The notes under the pieces are model-generated. The model had not been told where the DNA came from. It saw only the letters and a list, made by a program, of their open reading frames with translations, and ran no database searches. 64,000 bases of DNA from positions 343,215-407,214 of the forward strand of contig MKVZ01000006.1 in the NCBI GenBank assembly GCA_001898995.1, given 5' to 3'. Source of the stretch: Rhizobiales bacterium 63-22 (GTDB lineage: Bacteria; Pseudomonadota; Alphaproteobacteria; Rhizobiales; Rhizobiaceae). Position 1 is the stretch's first letter. Each line of letters opens with the position of its first letter. The position numbers and the translations under genes are program-made. Positions 44,703-53,763 of this stretch are shown in pieces.

Positions 44703-44827
44703 GGCTGGCTCCTGTCATCAAGTGGTATGGGAAGAGCTTAGAAGATGGAGTACAACCCAACCTGAACCGTTTCGTTCAGGTTGGATTAAGGTTCAGGGTC
44801 TAGTTCCAAACCCGAGGTGCAATCGGT

Positions 44828-45493
44828 ATGAAAATTCTCCTGGTCGAAGACGATCGTATGCTCGCGCATGAAATCGCCCACGCATTGCGTCAGGAGAATT
44901 TTGCGGTCGATATCGCAGCAAATGGCGAGGACGGGCAGCATCTCGGCGATACGGAATCCTACGATGCAGCGGTCCTCGATCTCGGTTTGCCCAAGATTCC
45001 AGGCGTCGACGTTCTTCGCGCATGGCGAAAGAACGAACGCCTTCTCCCTGTTTTGATCCTGACGGCGCGTGACGGCTGGACCGACAAGGTGGACGGTTTC
45101 AAGGCTGGAGCCGACGATTATCTGACCAAGCCGTTTCGCGTCGAGGAATTGGTGATGCGATTGCGCGCACTGGTGCGACGCGCCGCCGGCCACGCCGCAC
45201 CGCGCATCACATGTGGTTCGCTGAGCCTGGAGGCGCAGACGGGCCTGTTCGAACTCAACGGACTTCCACTGAAGCTGACGGCGCTGGAATGGCGGGTTCT
45301 CGAATGCCTGATCATGCGCAAGGACACGGTCGTCGAGCGAAGCTTGCTGGCGGAGAAGGTTTACGAAGGCGATGTCGGGACGGACTCGAATTCGCTGGAA
45401 GTGATCGTTTCGCGATTGCGCCAGAAAATCGGCAAGGACGCTATCGAAACCGAACGGGGTCGCGGCTACAAACTCTCCGCGAAATCCGGATGA
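44828..45493 (+). CDS. OmpR/PhoP-family response regulator
   Basis: The 221-residue regulator has a receiver domain (LLVEDDRML, phospho-acceptor Asp in AAVLDLGLP, Lys in DDYLTKPF) and a winged-helix output domain (LTALEWRVLECLIM, DSNSLEVIVSRLRQKIG). It resembles PhoP/FeuP-type regulators of Rhizobiales. It overlaps the kinase gene as ATGA. The divergent OB-fold gene is its likely target. Confidence 0.93.
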   Translation: MKILLVEDDRMLAHEIAHALRQENFAVDIAANGEDGQHLGDTESYDAAVLDLGLPKIPGVDVLRAWRKNERLLPVLILTARDGWTDKVDGFKAGADDYLTKPFRVEELVMRLRALVRRAAGHAAPRITCGSLSLEAQTGLFELNGLPLKLTALEWRVLECLIMRKDTVVERSLLAEKVYEGDVGTDSNSLEVIVSRLRQKIGKDAIETERGRGYKLSAKSG

Positions 45494-46908
45494 CATCGCA
45501 AAACACATCGTTGAGCGCGCGTCTGATGGTCGCCGCCGGCGTGTTCATCACCGCCGCGCTCATCGTTGCGGCGATCATGATCGCCTTCGTTCTTCACCGC
45601 TTCGTGCAGGGCCAGATAGATCAGAGGCTCGACGCCCAGATTCTCTTCCTGTCGTCGATGCTGACGACCGATCATGCCGGCAATGTAAGGCTTGCAGGTG
45701 ACGTGGACGGTCCGCCCTTCGATCGGCGCCGGCATGGCTGGTACTGGAAAATTTCCGGGCCGGCGAATGTCTTGCGGTCCCGGTCGCTGGACGGGGCCGA
45801 TCTCGACCCGCCCGACATCAGCGGCAGGCCGCCGCCACCGCCGCCGCCAACTCCGCCGATCGGCGAGGACATGCCTCCGCGAGACGGGCCGGTTCCGGCG
45901 GACGGGATGGGCCCTTTCGGCCAAATGCTCCACTACCGTATCCAGAACGTTACCGTGCGGGGGTTCCCGATAACGATCGTGGCTTCCGCGCCGCGATCTG
46001 CCGTTCTCGGACCGTTGAAGGAAGCGATGCTGACGCTCGGCGTATCGCTGGGGCTTCTCGCGATCGCGTTGATCCTTGCTATGCTGGCTCAGGTTCGGTT
46101 GGGCCTGCGCCCGCTCCAGCACCTTCGGCGGGCCGTCGCCGACATACGATCCGGACTGCGCGAACGGTTACCTGACGGACAGCCGCGCGAAGTGCAGCCC
46201 CTGGCGGATGAACTCAATGCGCTGCTTGCGCAGAATGCCGCAAATCTCGAACGTGCGCGCAGGCATGTTTCCAACCTGGCGCATGGGCTGAAGACACCTC
46301 TTGCAACTCTGGCCCTTGCGTTGCCCAAAGGAGCGCGCAACGAGAGCGACCTCCGCGATCTCGTCACGTTGATGGAGCGGCGCATCCGTCATCATCTGGG
46401 ACGCGCGCGGTCGGCTGCAATCGGCGGCCCGGTACGGACGAGAACCGCAATCGCCTCGCGAGCGCGGGATTTGGGCCTGGTCCTCACCAAGGTGAATGCT
46501 GAGAAGCCGATCACGTTCATCGACGAACTTCCATCCGACATCGTCGTGGCTTGTGAGCCGCAGGATGTCGACGAGATGCTGGGAAACGTCCTCGAAAACG
46601 CATTCCGGTGGTGCCGCACGAAGGTTGCCATGAGAGCAAGCCTGCAAGGCCGCGATGTTATCCTCATGATCGAGGACGACGGGCCAGGATTGTCTCCTGA
46701 GCAGATGTCGAAAGCGATGGAGGCAGGCCAGCGACTCGACGAAAGCTCGCCCGGCTTCGGCTTCGGCCTCTCGATCACGCGAGAGTTGGCCGAGCTCTAT
46801 TCAGGCTCTCTTAACCTGGACAAGTCGGCGTTCGGTGGCCTTCTCGTGTCATTGCGCCTTCCGCGTGGTGACCTTCCTCTGGATTCATGGCCTGGGCGAA
46901 CGCAGTAA
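45490..46908 (+). CDS. PhoQ-like sensor histidine kinase with polyproline periplasmic loop
   Basis: The 472-residue kinase has TM1 (about residues 12-37), a periplasmic sensor with a PPPPPPPTPP run near residue 117, TM2 (about 180-205), HAMP, a HisKA domain with phospho-His in HVSNLAHGLKTPLATL, and an HATPase domain (NVLENAFRWC, EDDGPGLS, GFGFGLSI). Pocket residues look intact. The signal is unknown; PhoQ/FeuQ relatives sense divalent cations, osmolarity or envelope state. Confidence 0.92.
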   Translation: MTSQNTSLSARLMVAAGVFITAALIVAAIMIAFVLHRFVQGQIDQRLDAQILFLSSMLTTDHAGNVRLAGDVDGPPFDRRRHGWYWKISGPANVLRSRSLDGADLDPPDISGRPPPPPPPTPPIGEDMPPRDGPVPADGMGPFGQMLHYRIQNVTVRGFPITIVASAPRSAVLGPLKEAMLTLGVSLGLLAIALILAMLAQVRLGLRPLQHLRRAVADIRSGLRERLPDGQPREVQPLADELNALLAQNAANLERARRHVSNLAHGLKTPLATLALALPKGARNESDLRDLVTLMERRIRHHLGRARSAAIGGPVRTRTAIASRARDLGLVLTKVNAEKPITFIDELPSDIVVACEPQDVDEMLGNVLENAFRWCRTKVAMRASLQGRDVILMIEDDGPGLSPEQMSKAMEAGQRLDESSPGFGFGLSITRELAELYSGSLNLDKSAFGGLLVSLRLPRGDLPLDSWPGRTQ

Positions 46909-47344
46909 ACCATGCGGCGTTCGAACGCTGGGCTGGTCAGGATGATCAGGCCATCTGCGCCGAGAAGACGACCTGATTTCGGTCCGGTCATCACAAGCGG
47001 CGGCGATCTGAGCCTCGGCAATCCTTTAACCCGGATTGATACGCCAGGCCTTTGGCAGGACGGAGCCGATTCGAGCTACCGCACGAAATAGCCAGCGTCG
47101 AGGCCCGCCAGCCGAAAGAAGACGTTCTCCGGTTGACTTTCTCCATATGCGCCGTACCAATGCCCCCAAATGGATCATAAGCAATGGGCTTCACAAGCCT
47201 GACGGTCCAGATTAAACCCGGGCATCGACCACCGCGATTGGACGTCCGGTATGGTGTATCGAAATTTCTACGGGTTAGTGGCGCAGCCGCGCGGATCCCG
47301 ATTCAAACACATAACCACAGGACGGCATCCATGAAGGGCTCGCA
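46909..47344. other. Intergenic region, possible decayed coding scraps
   Basis: In these 436 bp no frame gives a convincing protein. One minus-strand frame reads RRWLFRAVARIGSVLPKAWR then NPG, a stop, and RIAEAQIAAAC, which looks like a degraded coding tail I cannot assign. The promoter of the LysR gene must lie at the right end. Confidence 0.4.
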
Positions 47345-48238
47345 ATGACGGGCGGTCGTCAATCCATGCCACCGCTCAACGCGCTCGTCGTCTTCGAGAG
47401 CGCCGCGCGGCTCGGCAGCTTTTCGCGCACCGGACTGGAGCTTGGCCTGACGCAAAGCGCCGTCAGTCGCCAGATCGGCAAGCTGGAGGCCTTCATCGGC
47501 TCCAAGCTGTTCAGCCGGAGGCCCTCCGGCGTGCAACTTACCGCCATCGGCGAAAACTACGCCTCCGAAGTCGGCCGCCTGCTCGGCGATCTCAGCGCCG
47601 TCACCGACAGCGTGCGGGCTTGGGCTGGCCCCCGGCAGATCACTATCGCCTGCTCGCGCGGCATCGCGGATCAATGGTTCCTGTCGCGCATCGGGCTGAT
47701 CAAGGCGGCCATTCCGGGTATCGAGATAAGGTTGCGCGTCACCGACGACGTGGCGCATCTGCGCCTCGACGAATTCGACCTCGCCGTTTTCTATCGCAAG
47801 GACCGTCCCATCGGCGTCAATCTCACGGTGCTGGGACGAGAGGAAGTCGTTCCGGTCGCGACACCCGGAACCGGCGGCATCATGGGCATGGAGGCTCCCG
47901 TCCTCATCGCGGTCGAGGACGCCATGCGCGAATGGCAGGGCTGGCCGGAATGGTGGCAGGACGCGAAGCTTTCTCCGCCGCGGAGCGCGCTGGAATGGCG
48001 GCTCGGCGATTACGGCCTGTGCGTTGCCGCCGCCGTGCGCGGCGTCGGCGTCACGCTGGGCTGGACATGGCTGATCCGCGAGCAACTGGCCAGCGGAACC
48101 TTGGTGCCCGTTCATGAACACGTCATGCGCTCTGACGCCTATTTCTATCTCATGCGTCCTGCCGACCGCCATCCACGGAAGATCGTGCGGGAAGTGGCGG
48201 ACTGGCTGATCGCCAGCAACGGTCCGGTCGTCCTGTGA
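47345..48238 (+). CDS. LysR-family regulator, GcvA-like
   Basis: The 297-residue protein has a GcvA-type N terminus (MPPLNALVVFESAARLGSFS, TQSAVSRQIGKLEAFIG) and a LysR effector domain with FDLAVFYRKD and AVRGVGVTLGW. AAGGG lies before ATG 47345. It ends 15 bp before the converging small membrane gene; the peptide ABC operon is a possible target but is not directly adjacent. Confidence 0.92.
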   Translation: MTGGRQSMPPLNALVVFESAARLGSFSRTGLELGLTQSAVSRQIGKLEAFIGSKLFSRRPSGVQLTAIGENYASEVGRLLGDLSAVTDSVRAWAGPRQITIACSRGIADQWFLSRIGLIKAAIPGIEIRLRVTDDVAHLRLDEFDLAVFYRKDRPIGVNLTVLGREEVVPVATPGTGGIMGMEAPVLIAVEDAMREWQGWPEWWQDAKLSPPRSALEWRLGDYGLCVAAAVRGVGVTLGWTWLIREQLASGTLVPVHEHVMRSDAYFYLMRPADRHPRKIVREVADWLIASNGPVVL

Positions 48239-48253
48239 ACAGTTGGCGCCCAC

Positions 48254-48514
48254 TCAAGGCTGCGCCGCACACTTGCGGGAAATAATGCGGTATCGGATAT
48301 AGCCGACGACGGTGAAGATCAGCCAGGCGACCTGTGAGATCAGCGAACCGAGATTGAAGTTCCATATCAGTGAATAGATAAGCGCCACGCCGCCGGCGAT
48401 GTTAAGCGCCGTGATTGGAAAATCGTCCACCGTCAGGATACGCAGTTGAAGCAAGGCGTAAGCCGTCAGATAGAAGGCTGCGCCCAAAAGCCCGACAATG
48501 TCCGGCATACCCAT
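48254..48514 (-). CDS. Small three-helix membrane protein (CBU_0592-like)
   Basis: The 86-residue product has three hydrophobic helices (PDIVGLLGAAFYLTAYALLQ, ITALNIAGGVALIYSLI, LISQVAWLIFTVVGYI) as in the CBU_0592-like domain family, whose function is unknown. ATG 48514 follows GGAG. A terminator-like hairpin with a T-run lies 37-66 bp upstream of its start, which hints at leader control. Confidence 0.75.
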   Translation of the reverse strand: MGMPDIVGLLGAAFYLTAYALLQLRILTVDDFPITALNIAGGVALIYSLIWNFNLGSLISQVAWLIFTVVGYIRYRIISRKCAAQP

Positions 48515-48550
48515 TTCGATCTCCACGACCAACGAACTTCAAAAAAACAC

Positions 48551-48580
48551 GGAGCGCTTTTCCGACCGGAAAAACGCTCC
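48551..48580 (-). promoter_or_regulatory. 30-bp palindrome: leader terminator or operator
   Basis: The arms 48551-48564 and 48567-48580 pair in 13 of 14 positions (GGAGCG..TTTTCCG). On the minus strand the hairpin is followed by GTG and seven Ts, the form of a Rho-independent terminator inside the leader of the small membrane gene. On the plus strand it is followed at once by TATAGT (48581-48586), a possible -10 box, so it could also be an operator of the peptide ABC promoter. A further half-site, GGAGCGTT, lies at 48594-48601. Confidence 0.55.
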
Positions 48581-48635
48581 TATAGTCACTTGCGGAGCGT
48601 TCCTTTATTCGTGCCGGCGCAAAAGCCAAGAGATC

Positions 48636-48724
48636 CGTTTGGCATGGGGGTATGCGTAAAATTCATACCCCGAAGATCGGCGTCAAGCCTTGAAATGGCG
48701 AAGTCTCGTGCGCTACGCCAAACG
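48636..48724 (+). ncRNA. Candidate structured leader upstream of the peptide ABC operon
   Basis: CGTTTGGC (48636-48643) pairs perfectly with GCCAAACG (48717-48724), closing a region that contains a perfect 8-bp hairpin, GGGGTATG (48647-48654) with CATACCCC (48664-48671). The TACCCC of this hairpin can instead pair with GGGGTA of the ribosome-binding region (48743-48748) of the binding-protein gene. This is a riboswitch-like layout; no known class is recognised. Confidence 0.35.
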
Positions 48725-48752
48725 TCCGTTCATAAATACAAAGGGGTAACAC

Positions 48753-50327
48753 ATGACAGAGAACAAAAATCAGTTTGAGTTGACGCGCCGCTCTTTCCTC
48801 GCCGGCACGACGGGCTTCGGCCTCGTCGCCTTCGGCGGCATGGCGGGTTTAATCGACACGGCCGCCGCACAGGGCGACGGTCAGCCGCGGAAGGGCGGGG
48901 TTCTCAAGCTTGGCATCGGCGGCGGCAGCACCGCCGACAGCTTCGATCCCCGCTTGCTCCTGGACTGGGTCCCCGTCAATCAGGCCTATATGGTGATGAA
49001 CGGCCTCGTCGAAATCGACGCCCAAAACAAGGCCATTCCCGAACTTTTCGAGAGCTGGGAACCGTCGTCCGACGCGAAGGAATGGACCTTCAAGGTTCGT
49101 CAGGGCGTGACGTTCCACAACGGCAAGACGCTCGACGCCGACGATGTCCTCTATTCGATCAATCTTCACCGCGGCAAAACCACATCAGCTGCGCGTGCGC
49201 TGGCCGCCGATTTCACGGATGTGGTCAAGGTCGACGCGGGCACGATCAGGATTACGCTTTCCGGCGGCAATGCCGACCTGCCGTATGTCCTTTCCGACTA
49301 CCACTTCCTTGTGGTGCCCAACGGCTGGACCGACTTCAACAAGCCGGTCGGCACCGGGCCTTTCGTCTATGAAAGCTTCCAGCCCGGCGTCCGCGCCCGC
49401 TTCAAGCGTAATGAAAGCTACTGGAAGCCGAATACGGCCTGGGTCGACGCGGTTGAGGTCATCGTCATCAACGACGTTTCCGCGCGCACCAATGCCATCA
49501 TGTCGGGACAGGTCCACGCGATCAACCAGCTCGATTTCAAGACCGTCGACCTCCTCAAGCGCAATCCGAACCTCAATATCGTGCAGTCGTCCGGCGGCCA
49601 GCATTTCTCTTTCCTGATGGATTGCACGCAGGCCCCGTTCACCGACAACAACATCCGCCTCGCCATAAAGTACGCCATCGACCGCGAACAGCTTCTCAAG
49701 ACGGCGCTGCGCGGTTACGGACGGCTCGGCAACGATCATCCGATCCCCAGTACCGATCCGTTCTTCGACGCCGCGCTTCCGCAGCGCGCCTATGATCCCG
49801 ACAAGGCGAAATTCTACCTGAAGAAAGCCGGTCAGGACAAGCTCAGGGTTCAGCTCTCGGCATCCGATGCCGCCTTCACCGGCGCAGTCGACGCCGCGGC
49901 CATCTTCCGTACCAATGCGGCCAGGGCCGGCATCGAAATAGACATCAAGCGCGAGCCAGCCGACGGCTACTGGGAGAATGTCTGGATGAAGGTGCCGTTC
50001 TGCATGTCCTATCGCGGCGGACGCCCGACCGCGGATCAGGCGCTCACGATTGCCTATCTGTCCACAGCGACGCAGAACGACACGCACTGGAAGAACGCGA
50101 ATTTCGATGCGAAGCTGCTCGAAGCCCGCGCCTTGCTGGATCAGGCCAAGCGCAAGGAAATCTACGCCGAATTGCAGACCCTGCTCAGCAATGAAGGTGG
50201 CGCGCTGATCCCGATGTTCGGCGACTATCTCGACGCCGCGTCGAAGAAGGTAAAGGGGGTGAGACCCAACCCGATGTTTAATCTCATGGGTGCGCGTCTC
50301 GCCGAGAAAGTCTGGCTGGAAGCATAA
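48753..50327 (+). CDS. Peptide/oligopeptide-binding protein of ABC transporter, TAT-exported
   Basis: The 524-residue SBP_bac_5 family protein begins with a twin-arginine signal (LTRRSFLAGTTGFGLVAFGG, cleavage near AAA). It continues with the family motifs KGGVLKLGIGGGSTADSFDP, SWEPSSDAKEWTFKVRQGV and NGKTLDADDVLYS. It should bind di- or oligopeptides or a related amide in the periplasm for the DppBC-like channel encoded next. AAGGGG lies before ATG 48753. Its stop overlaps the next start as TAATG. Confidence 0.93.
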   Translation: MTENKNQFELTRRSFLAGTTGFGLVAFGGMAGLIDTAAAQGDGQPRKGGVLKLGIGGGSTADSFDPRLLLDWVPVNQAYMVMNGLVEIDAQNKAIPELFESWEPSSDAKEWTFKVRQGVTFHNGKTLDADDVLYSINLHRGKTTSAARALAADFTDVVKVDAGTIRITLSGGNADLPYVLSDYHFLVVPNGWTDFNKPVGTGPFVYESFQPGVRARFKRNESYWKPNTAWVDAVEVIVINDVSARTNAIMSGQVHAINQLDFKTVDLLKRNPNLNIVQSSGGQHFSFLMDCTQAPFTDNNIRLAIKYAIDREQLLKTALRGYGRLGNDHPIPSTDPFFDAALPQRAYDPDKAKFYLKKAGQDKLRVQLSASDAAFTGAVDAAAIFRTNAARAGIEIDIKREPADGYWENVWMKVPFCMSYRGGRPTADQALTIAYLSTATQNDTHWKNANFDAKLLEARALLDQAKRKEIYAELQTLLSNEGGALIPMFGDYLDAASKKVKGVRPNPMFNLMGARLAEKVWLEA

Positions 50328-51274
50328 TGGCCGCATTGATCCTCAAGCGTGTGGGGCTCGGTTTCCTCACGCTCCTTCTTGTGTCTGTGCTGATATTCGC
50401 CGGCACGCAGATTCTGCCGGGCGACGTGGCTTCCGCCATTCTCGGCCAGAATGCGACGCCGGAGGCGCTGGCCGCACTGCGCGACAATCTCGGCCTCAAC
50501 CAGCCGCTGCTGACGCGCTATCTTTCCTGGCTCGCGGGCTTCGCCACCGGCAATCTCGGTACTTCGCTGGCCAACCAGCAGCCGGTGGCCGATCTTTTGT
50601 GGCCGCGTTTCTGGAACACGATGGCGCTTGCCGCCTTCGCGGCGATCATCAGCGTTCCGATCGCCGTCCTTCTCGGACTGCTGACCGCCGTCAAGCGTGG
50701 CGGGCTGTTCGATCGGGTCGTCAACATCGTGGCGCTCGCCTTCGTGTCGCTGCCGGAATATTTCCTCGGCCTTCTCCTGATCTTGTTCCTGTCGATCCGT
50801 CTCAACCTGCTGCCGAGCCTTGCCGACACCTATGAGGGCATGGGCTTCTGGAGTTGGGTGCAGGCAACCGCTCTTCCCGCGCTGACGCTGGTTCTGGTGA
50901 CCGTGGCGCAGATGATGCGCATGACCCGCACCGCCGTGCTCTCGGTGATGGATCAGGCCTATGTCGAGACGGCCTATCTGAAGGGTCTGCGCACGAAGCG
51001 CGTCGTCACCCGCCATGCGCTGCCCAATGCGGCGGCGCCCATCGTCAATGTCGTGGCCTTCAACATCGCCTATCTCATCACCGGCGTGGTGCTGGTGGAG
51101 GCCGTGTTCAACTATAACGGTCTCGGCCGCTTCATGGTGGACGCGGTGTCCAAGCGCGACCTGCCGCTGGTGCAGGCGGCCGCACTGGTGTTCGGCGCGG
51201 CCTACGTCATCCTCAACATCATCGCCGATGTCGCGGCCATCGCGCTCAATCCGCGTCTGAGACATCCCCGGTGA
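50327..51274 (+). CDS. Dipeptide-type ABC permease, DppB-like
   Basis: The 315-residue membrane protein has six helices and DppB motifs: ILPGDVASAILGQNATPEAL, LGLNQPLLTRYLSWL and the EAA loop YVETAYLKGLRTKRVVTRHA. Start and upstream stop share TAATG. It forms the channel with the DppC-like partner. Confidence 0.94.
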   Translation: MAALILKRVGLGFLTLLLVSVLIFAGTQILPGDVASAILGQNATPEALAALRDNLGLNQPLLTRYLSWLAGFATGNLGTSLANQQPVADLLWPRFWNTMALAAFAAIISVPIAVLLGLLTAVKRGGLFDRVVNIVALAFVSLPEYFLGLLLILFLSIRLNLLPSLADTYEGMGFWSWVQATALPALTLVLVTVAQMMRMTRTAVLSVMDQAYVETAYLKGLRTKRVVTRHALPNAAAPIVNVVAFNIAYLITGVVLVEAVFNYNGLGRFMVDAVSKRDLPLVQAAALVFGAAYVILNIIADVAAIALNPRLRHPR

Positions 51275-51278
51275 CGCC

Positions 51279-52097
51279 ATGAAGAAATCAATTCCCTTCA
51301 CGGCGTGGCTTGGCCTCGCCATCGTCGCCCTCGCGCTGTTCCTGTTCCTGTTCGGCCCGCTGATCGCGCCTCACGGGCAGGAGGACATCGTCGGCTCGCC
51401 GTTCGATCCGCCTTCGGCGCAATTCTGGTTCGGGCTCGACCAGAACGGGCGCGACATGCTTTCCCGCATGCTCTATGGCGCGCAGATGTCCATTGGGGTG
51501 TCGCTGGCGGCTTCGCTGCTCTCCTTCGCCGTCGGCGTGCCGCTCGGCTTCATTGCCGCCATATTCGGTGGTTGGGTCGACACCATCCTCTCGCGCATCG
51601 TCGACACCGTCATGTGCATTCCGGTTCTGATCTCCGCGCTCGTCGTGCTTCAGGCGCTCGGCTCCTCGCTGCCGGTGCTGATCGTCACCATCGCACTTCT
51701 GGATTCCACCCGCGTGTTCCGCCTCGCCCGCATCGTCGCGCAGGGCGTCAACGTGCTCGAATATGCCGAAACCGCGCGATTGCGCGGGGAGGGCCTGTTC
51801 TGGCTGATCCGGCGCGAAATATTGCCCAACACGCTGCCGCCGCTGATCGCCGAATTCGGCCTGCGCTTCTGCTTCACCTTTCTCTTCGTCGCCGGCCTGT
51901 CCTTCCTCGGCCTCGGCATACAGCCGCCCTTCGCGGACTGGGGCGGTATGGTGAAAGACAACCAGCAGGCCATCCTCTACGGGCTTTATGCACCGCTGTT
52001 CCCGGCAGGCGCCATCGCGCTGCTGACCGTAGGGATCAATCTCGTCGTGGATTGGCTTCTCGCCGGGCGCACCGCCGTGCAGGGGGCCGATCGATGA
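51279..52097 (+). CDS. Dipeptide-type ABC permease, DppC-like
   Basis: The 272-residue membrane protein has the DppC pattern: FGLDQNGRDMLSRMLYGAQM after TM1, the EAA loop YAETARLRGEGLFWLIRREI and GIQPPFADWGGMVKD. It starts 4 nt after the DppB-like gene and overlaps the ATPase gene as ATGA. Confidence 0.94.
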   Translation: MKKSIPFTAWLGLAIVALALFLFLFGPLIAPHGQEDIVGSPFDPPSAQFWFGLDQNGRDMLSRMLYGAQMSIGVSLAASLLSFAVGVPLGFIAAIFGGWVDTILSRIVDTVMCIPVLISALVVLQALGSSLPVLIVTIALLDSTRVFRLARIVAQGVNVLEYAETARLRGEGLFWLIRREILPNTLPPLIAEFGLRFCFTFLFVAGLSFLGLGIQPPFADWGGMVKDNQQAILYGLYAPLFPAGAIALLTVGINLVVDWLLAGRTAVQGADR

Positions 52098-53701
52098 GCG
52101 CGGATATCGTTCTTTCCATCAAGGACCTCGTGGTCGAGGCCCCGACCGGTACAACGCTGGTCGATCATGTAAACGTCACGCTCCGGCGCGGCGAGGTGCT
52201 GGGGCTGATCGGCGAATCGGGCGCGGGTAAATCCACCATCGGGCTCGCCGCCATGGGCTACGGCCGCGGCGGCTGCCGGATCGCCGAAGGCCGCGTGGTC
52301 GTGGACGGCGTCTCGCTGATGGACGGCGGGCGCGAGATCCGCGAAAAGACGCGTGGCGCGCGCATTGCCTATGTGGCGCAGAGCGCGGCGGCCGCCTTCA
52401 ACCCGGCGCATCGCATCGGCCAGCAGATCATGGAAGGCCCGCTCTATCACAGCCTGATGACGAAGGCGGAAGCGAAAGCGTGGATGCTGGAATTGCTGCA
52501 TGCCCTGCAACTGCCGGAGCCGGATACGTTCGGCGACCGCTATCCGCATCAGGTTTCCGGCGGGCAGCTTCAGCGCGCCATGGTGGCCATGGCCATGTCC
52601 TGCCGTCCCGACATCCTCGTACTGGACGAGCCGACCACCGCGCTCGATGTCACCACGCAGATCGAGGTTCTGGCTCTTCTGCGCAGCCTGATCCAGCGTT
52701 ACGGAACGGCTGCGCTCTACATCACCCACGATCTCGCCGTCGTCGCCCAGATTGCCGGCCGCATCATGGTCCTGCGTCACGGCCGGATGGTGGAGAGCGG
52801 TTCGGCGGAGGAGGTGCTGGAGGCGCCGAAGGAAGATTACACCCGCCGTCTCGTGGCCGAGCGCAAGGCCAGCATTTCCGGCGAGGGCGCCGACCGCGCC
52901 GTCGGCGACATATTGCTGGAAGTAAAGAACGCCACCGCCTATTACGGCCGGAAACTGGTGCTGAAGGATATTTCCTGCCAGATCAGGCGCGGCGAGACAT
53001 TGGCGGTGGTAGGTGAGTCCGGTTCGGGCAAGTCCACGCTGGCGCGGATCATTGCCGGTCTGCCGCCCCATTCGAGCGGGATCGTCAATCTCGACGGCCG
53101 CCGCTTGGAGGCGAGCTACAGGAAACGCTCGCGCGAGGAACTGCGCCGCATTCAGCTCGTCTATCAGTTGCCGGACGTGGCGCTCAATCCGCGTCAGACG
53201 GTGGGCGAGATCATCGGCCGCCCGATGAAATTCTATTTCGGCATGAACGAGGACCAGCGCGAGGAGGAGGTCCGCAGGCTGTTGGATCTGATCGGCCTGC
53301 CGGCGGACTTCGCCGGGCGTCTGCCCGGTGCGCTGTCGGGCGGGCAAAAGCAGCGCGTCTGCATCGCCCGCGCGCTGGCGGCCAAGCCCGATCTCATCAT
53401 CTGCGACGAGGTCACCTCCGCGCTCGATCCGCTGGTGGCCGAGGAAATCCTGAGGCTTCTGCGCCGGTTGCAGGACGAACTGAAGGTCTCCTATCTTTTC
53501 ATCACCCACGATCTCGGCGTAGTGCGCCGCCTCGCCGACCGCACCATGGTGATGCAGAAGGGCGAGGTGGTGGAGACCGGCGCCACGCACGACATTTTCG
53601 AACCGCCTTTCAAACCCTATACGGAGCAGCTCATCACTTCCGTTCCGGAGCTGCGCCGCGACTGGCTGGACGATATCCTCAGGATGCGCGCCGCCGGCTG
53701 A
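52094..53701 (+). CDS. Fused DppD-DppF ABC ATPase
   Basis: The 535-residue protein joins both ATPases of a dipeptide importer. Domain 1 has GESGAGKST, VSGGQLQRAMVAMAM and LVLDEPTTALD; domain 2 has GESGSGKST, LSGGQKQRVCIARAL and IICDEVTSALD. Both look fully active, unlike the sugar ATPase at 27423-28925. The short linker near residue 265 (KASISGEGADRAVGD) links the halves. It powers the two permeases. Confidence 0.94.
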   Translation: MSADIVLSIKDLVVEAPTGTTLVDHVNVTLRRGEVLGLIGESGAGKSTIGLAAMGYGRGGCRIAEGRVVVDGVSLMDGGREIREKTRGARIAYVAQSAAAAFNPAHRIGQQIMEGPLYHSLMTKAEAKAWMLELLHALQLPEPDTFGDRYPHQVSGGQLQRAMVAMAMSCRPDILVLDEPTTALDVTTQIEVLALLRSLIQRYGTAALYITHDLAVVAQIAGRIMVLRHGRMVESGSAEEVLEAPKEDYTRRLVAERKASISGEGADRAVGDILLEVKNATAYYGRKLVLKDISCQIRRGETLAVVGESGSGKSTLARIIAGLPPHSSGIVNLDGRRLEASYRKRSREELRRIQLVYQLPDVALNPRQTVGEIIGRPMKFYFGMNEDQREEEVRRLLDLIGLPADFAGRLPGALSGGQKQRVCIARALAAKPDLIICDEVTSALDPLVAEEILRLLRRLQDELKVSYLFITHDLGVVRRLADRTMVMQKGEVVETGATHDIFEPPFKPYTEQLITSVPELRRDWLDDILRMRAAG

Positions 53702-53763
53702 TCCGCCGGCGTGGCGGCCGCGCCGCGCCGGACCTTCCGCATTCTCACATATTGGAACCGACC

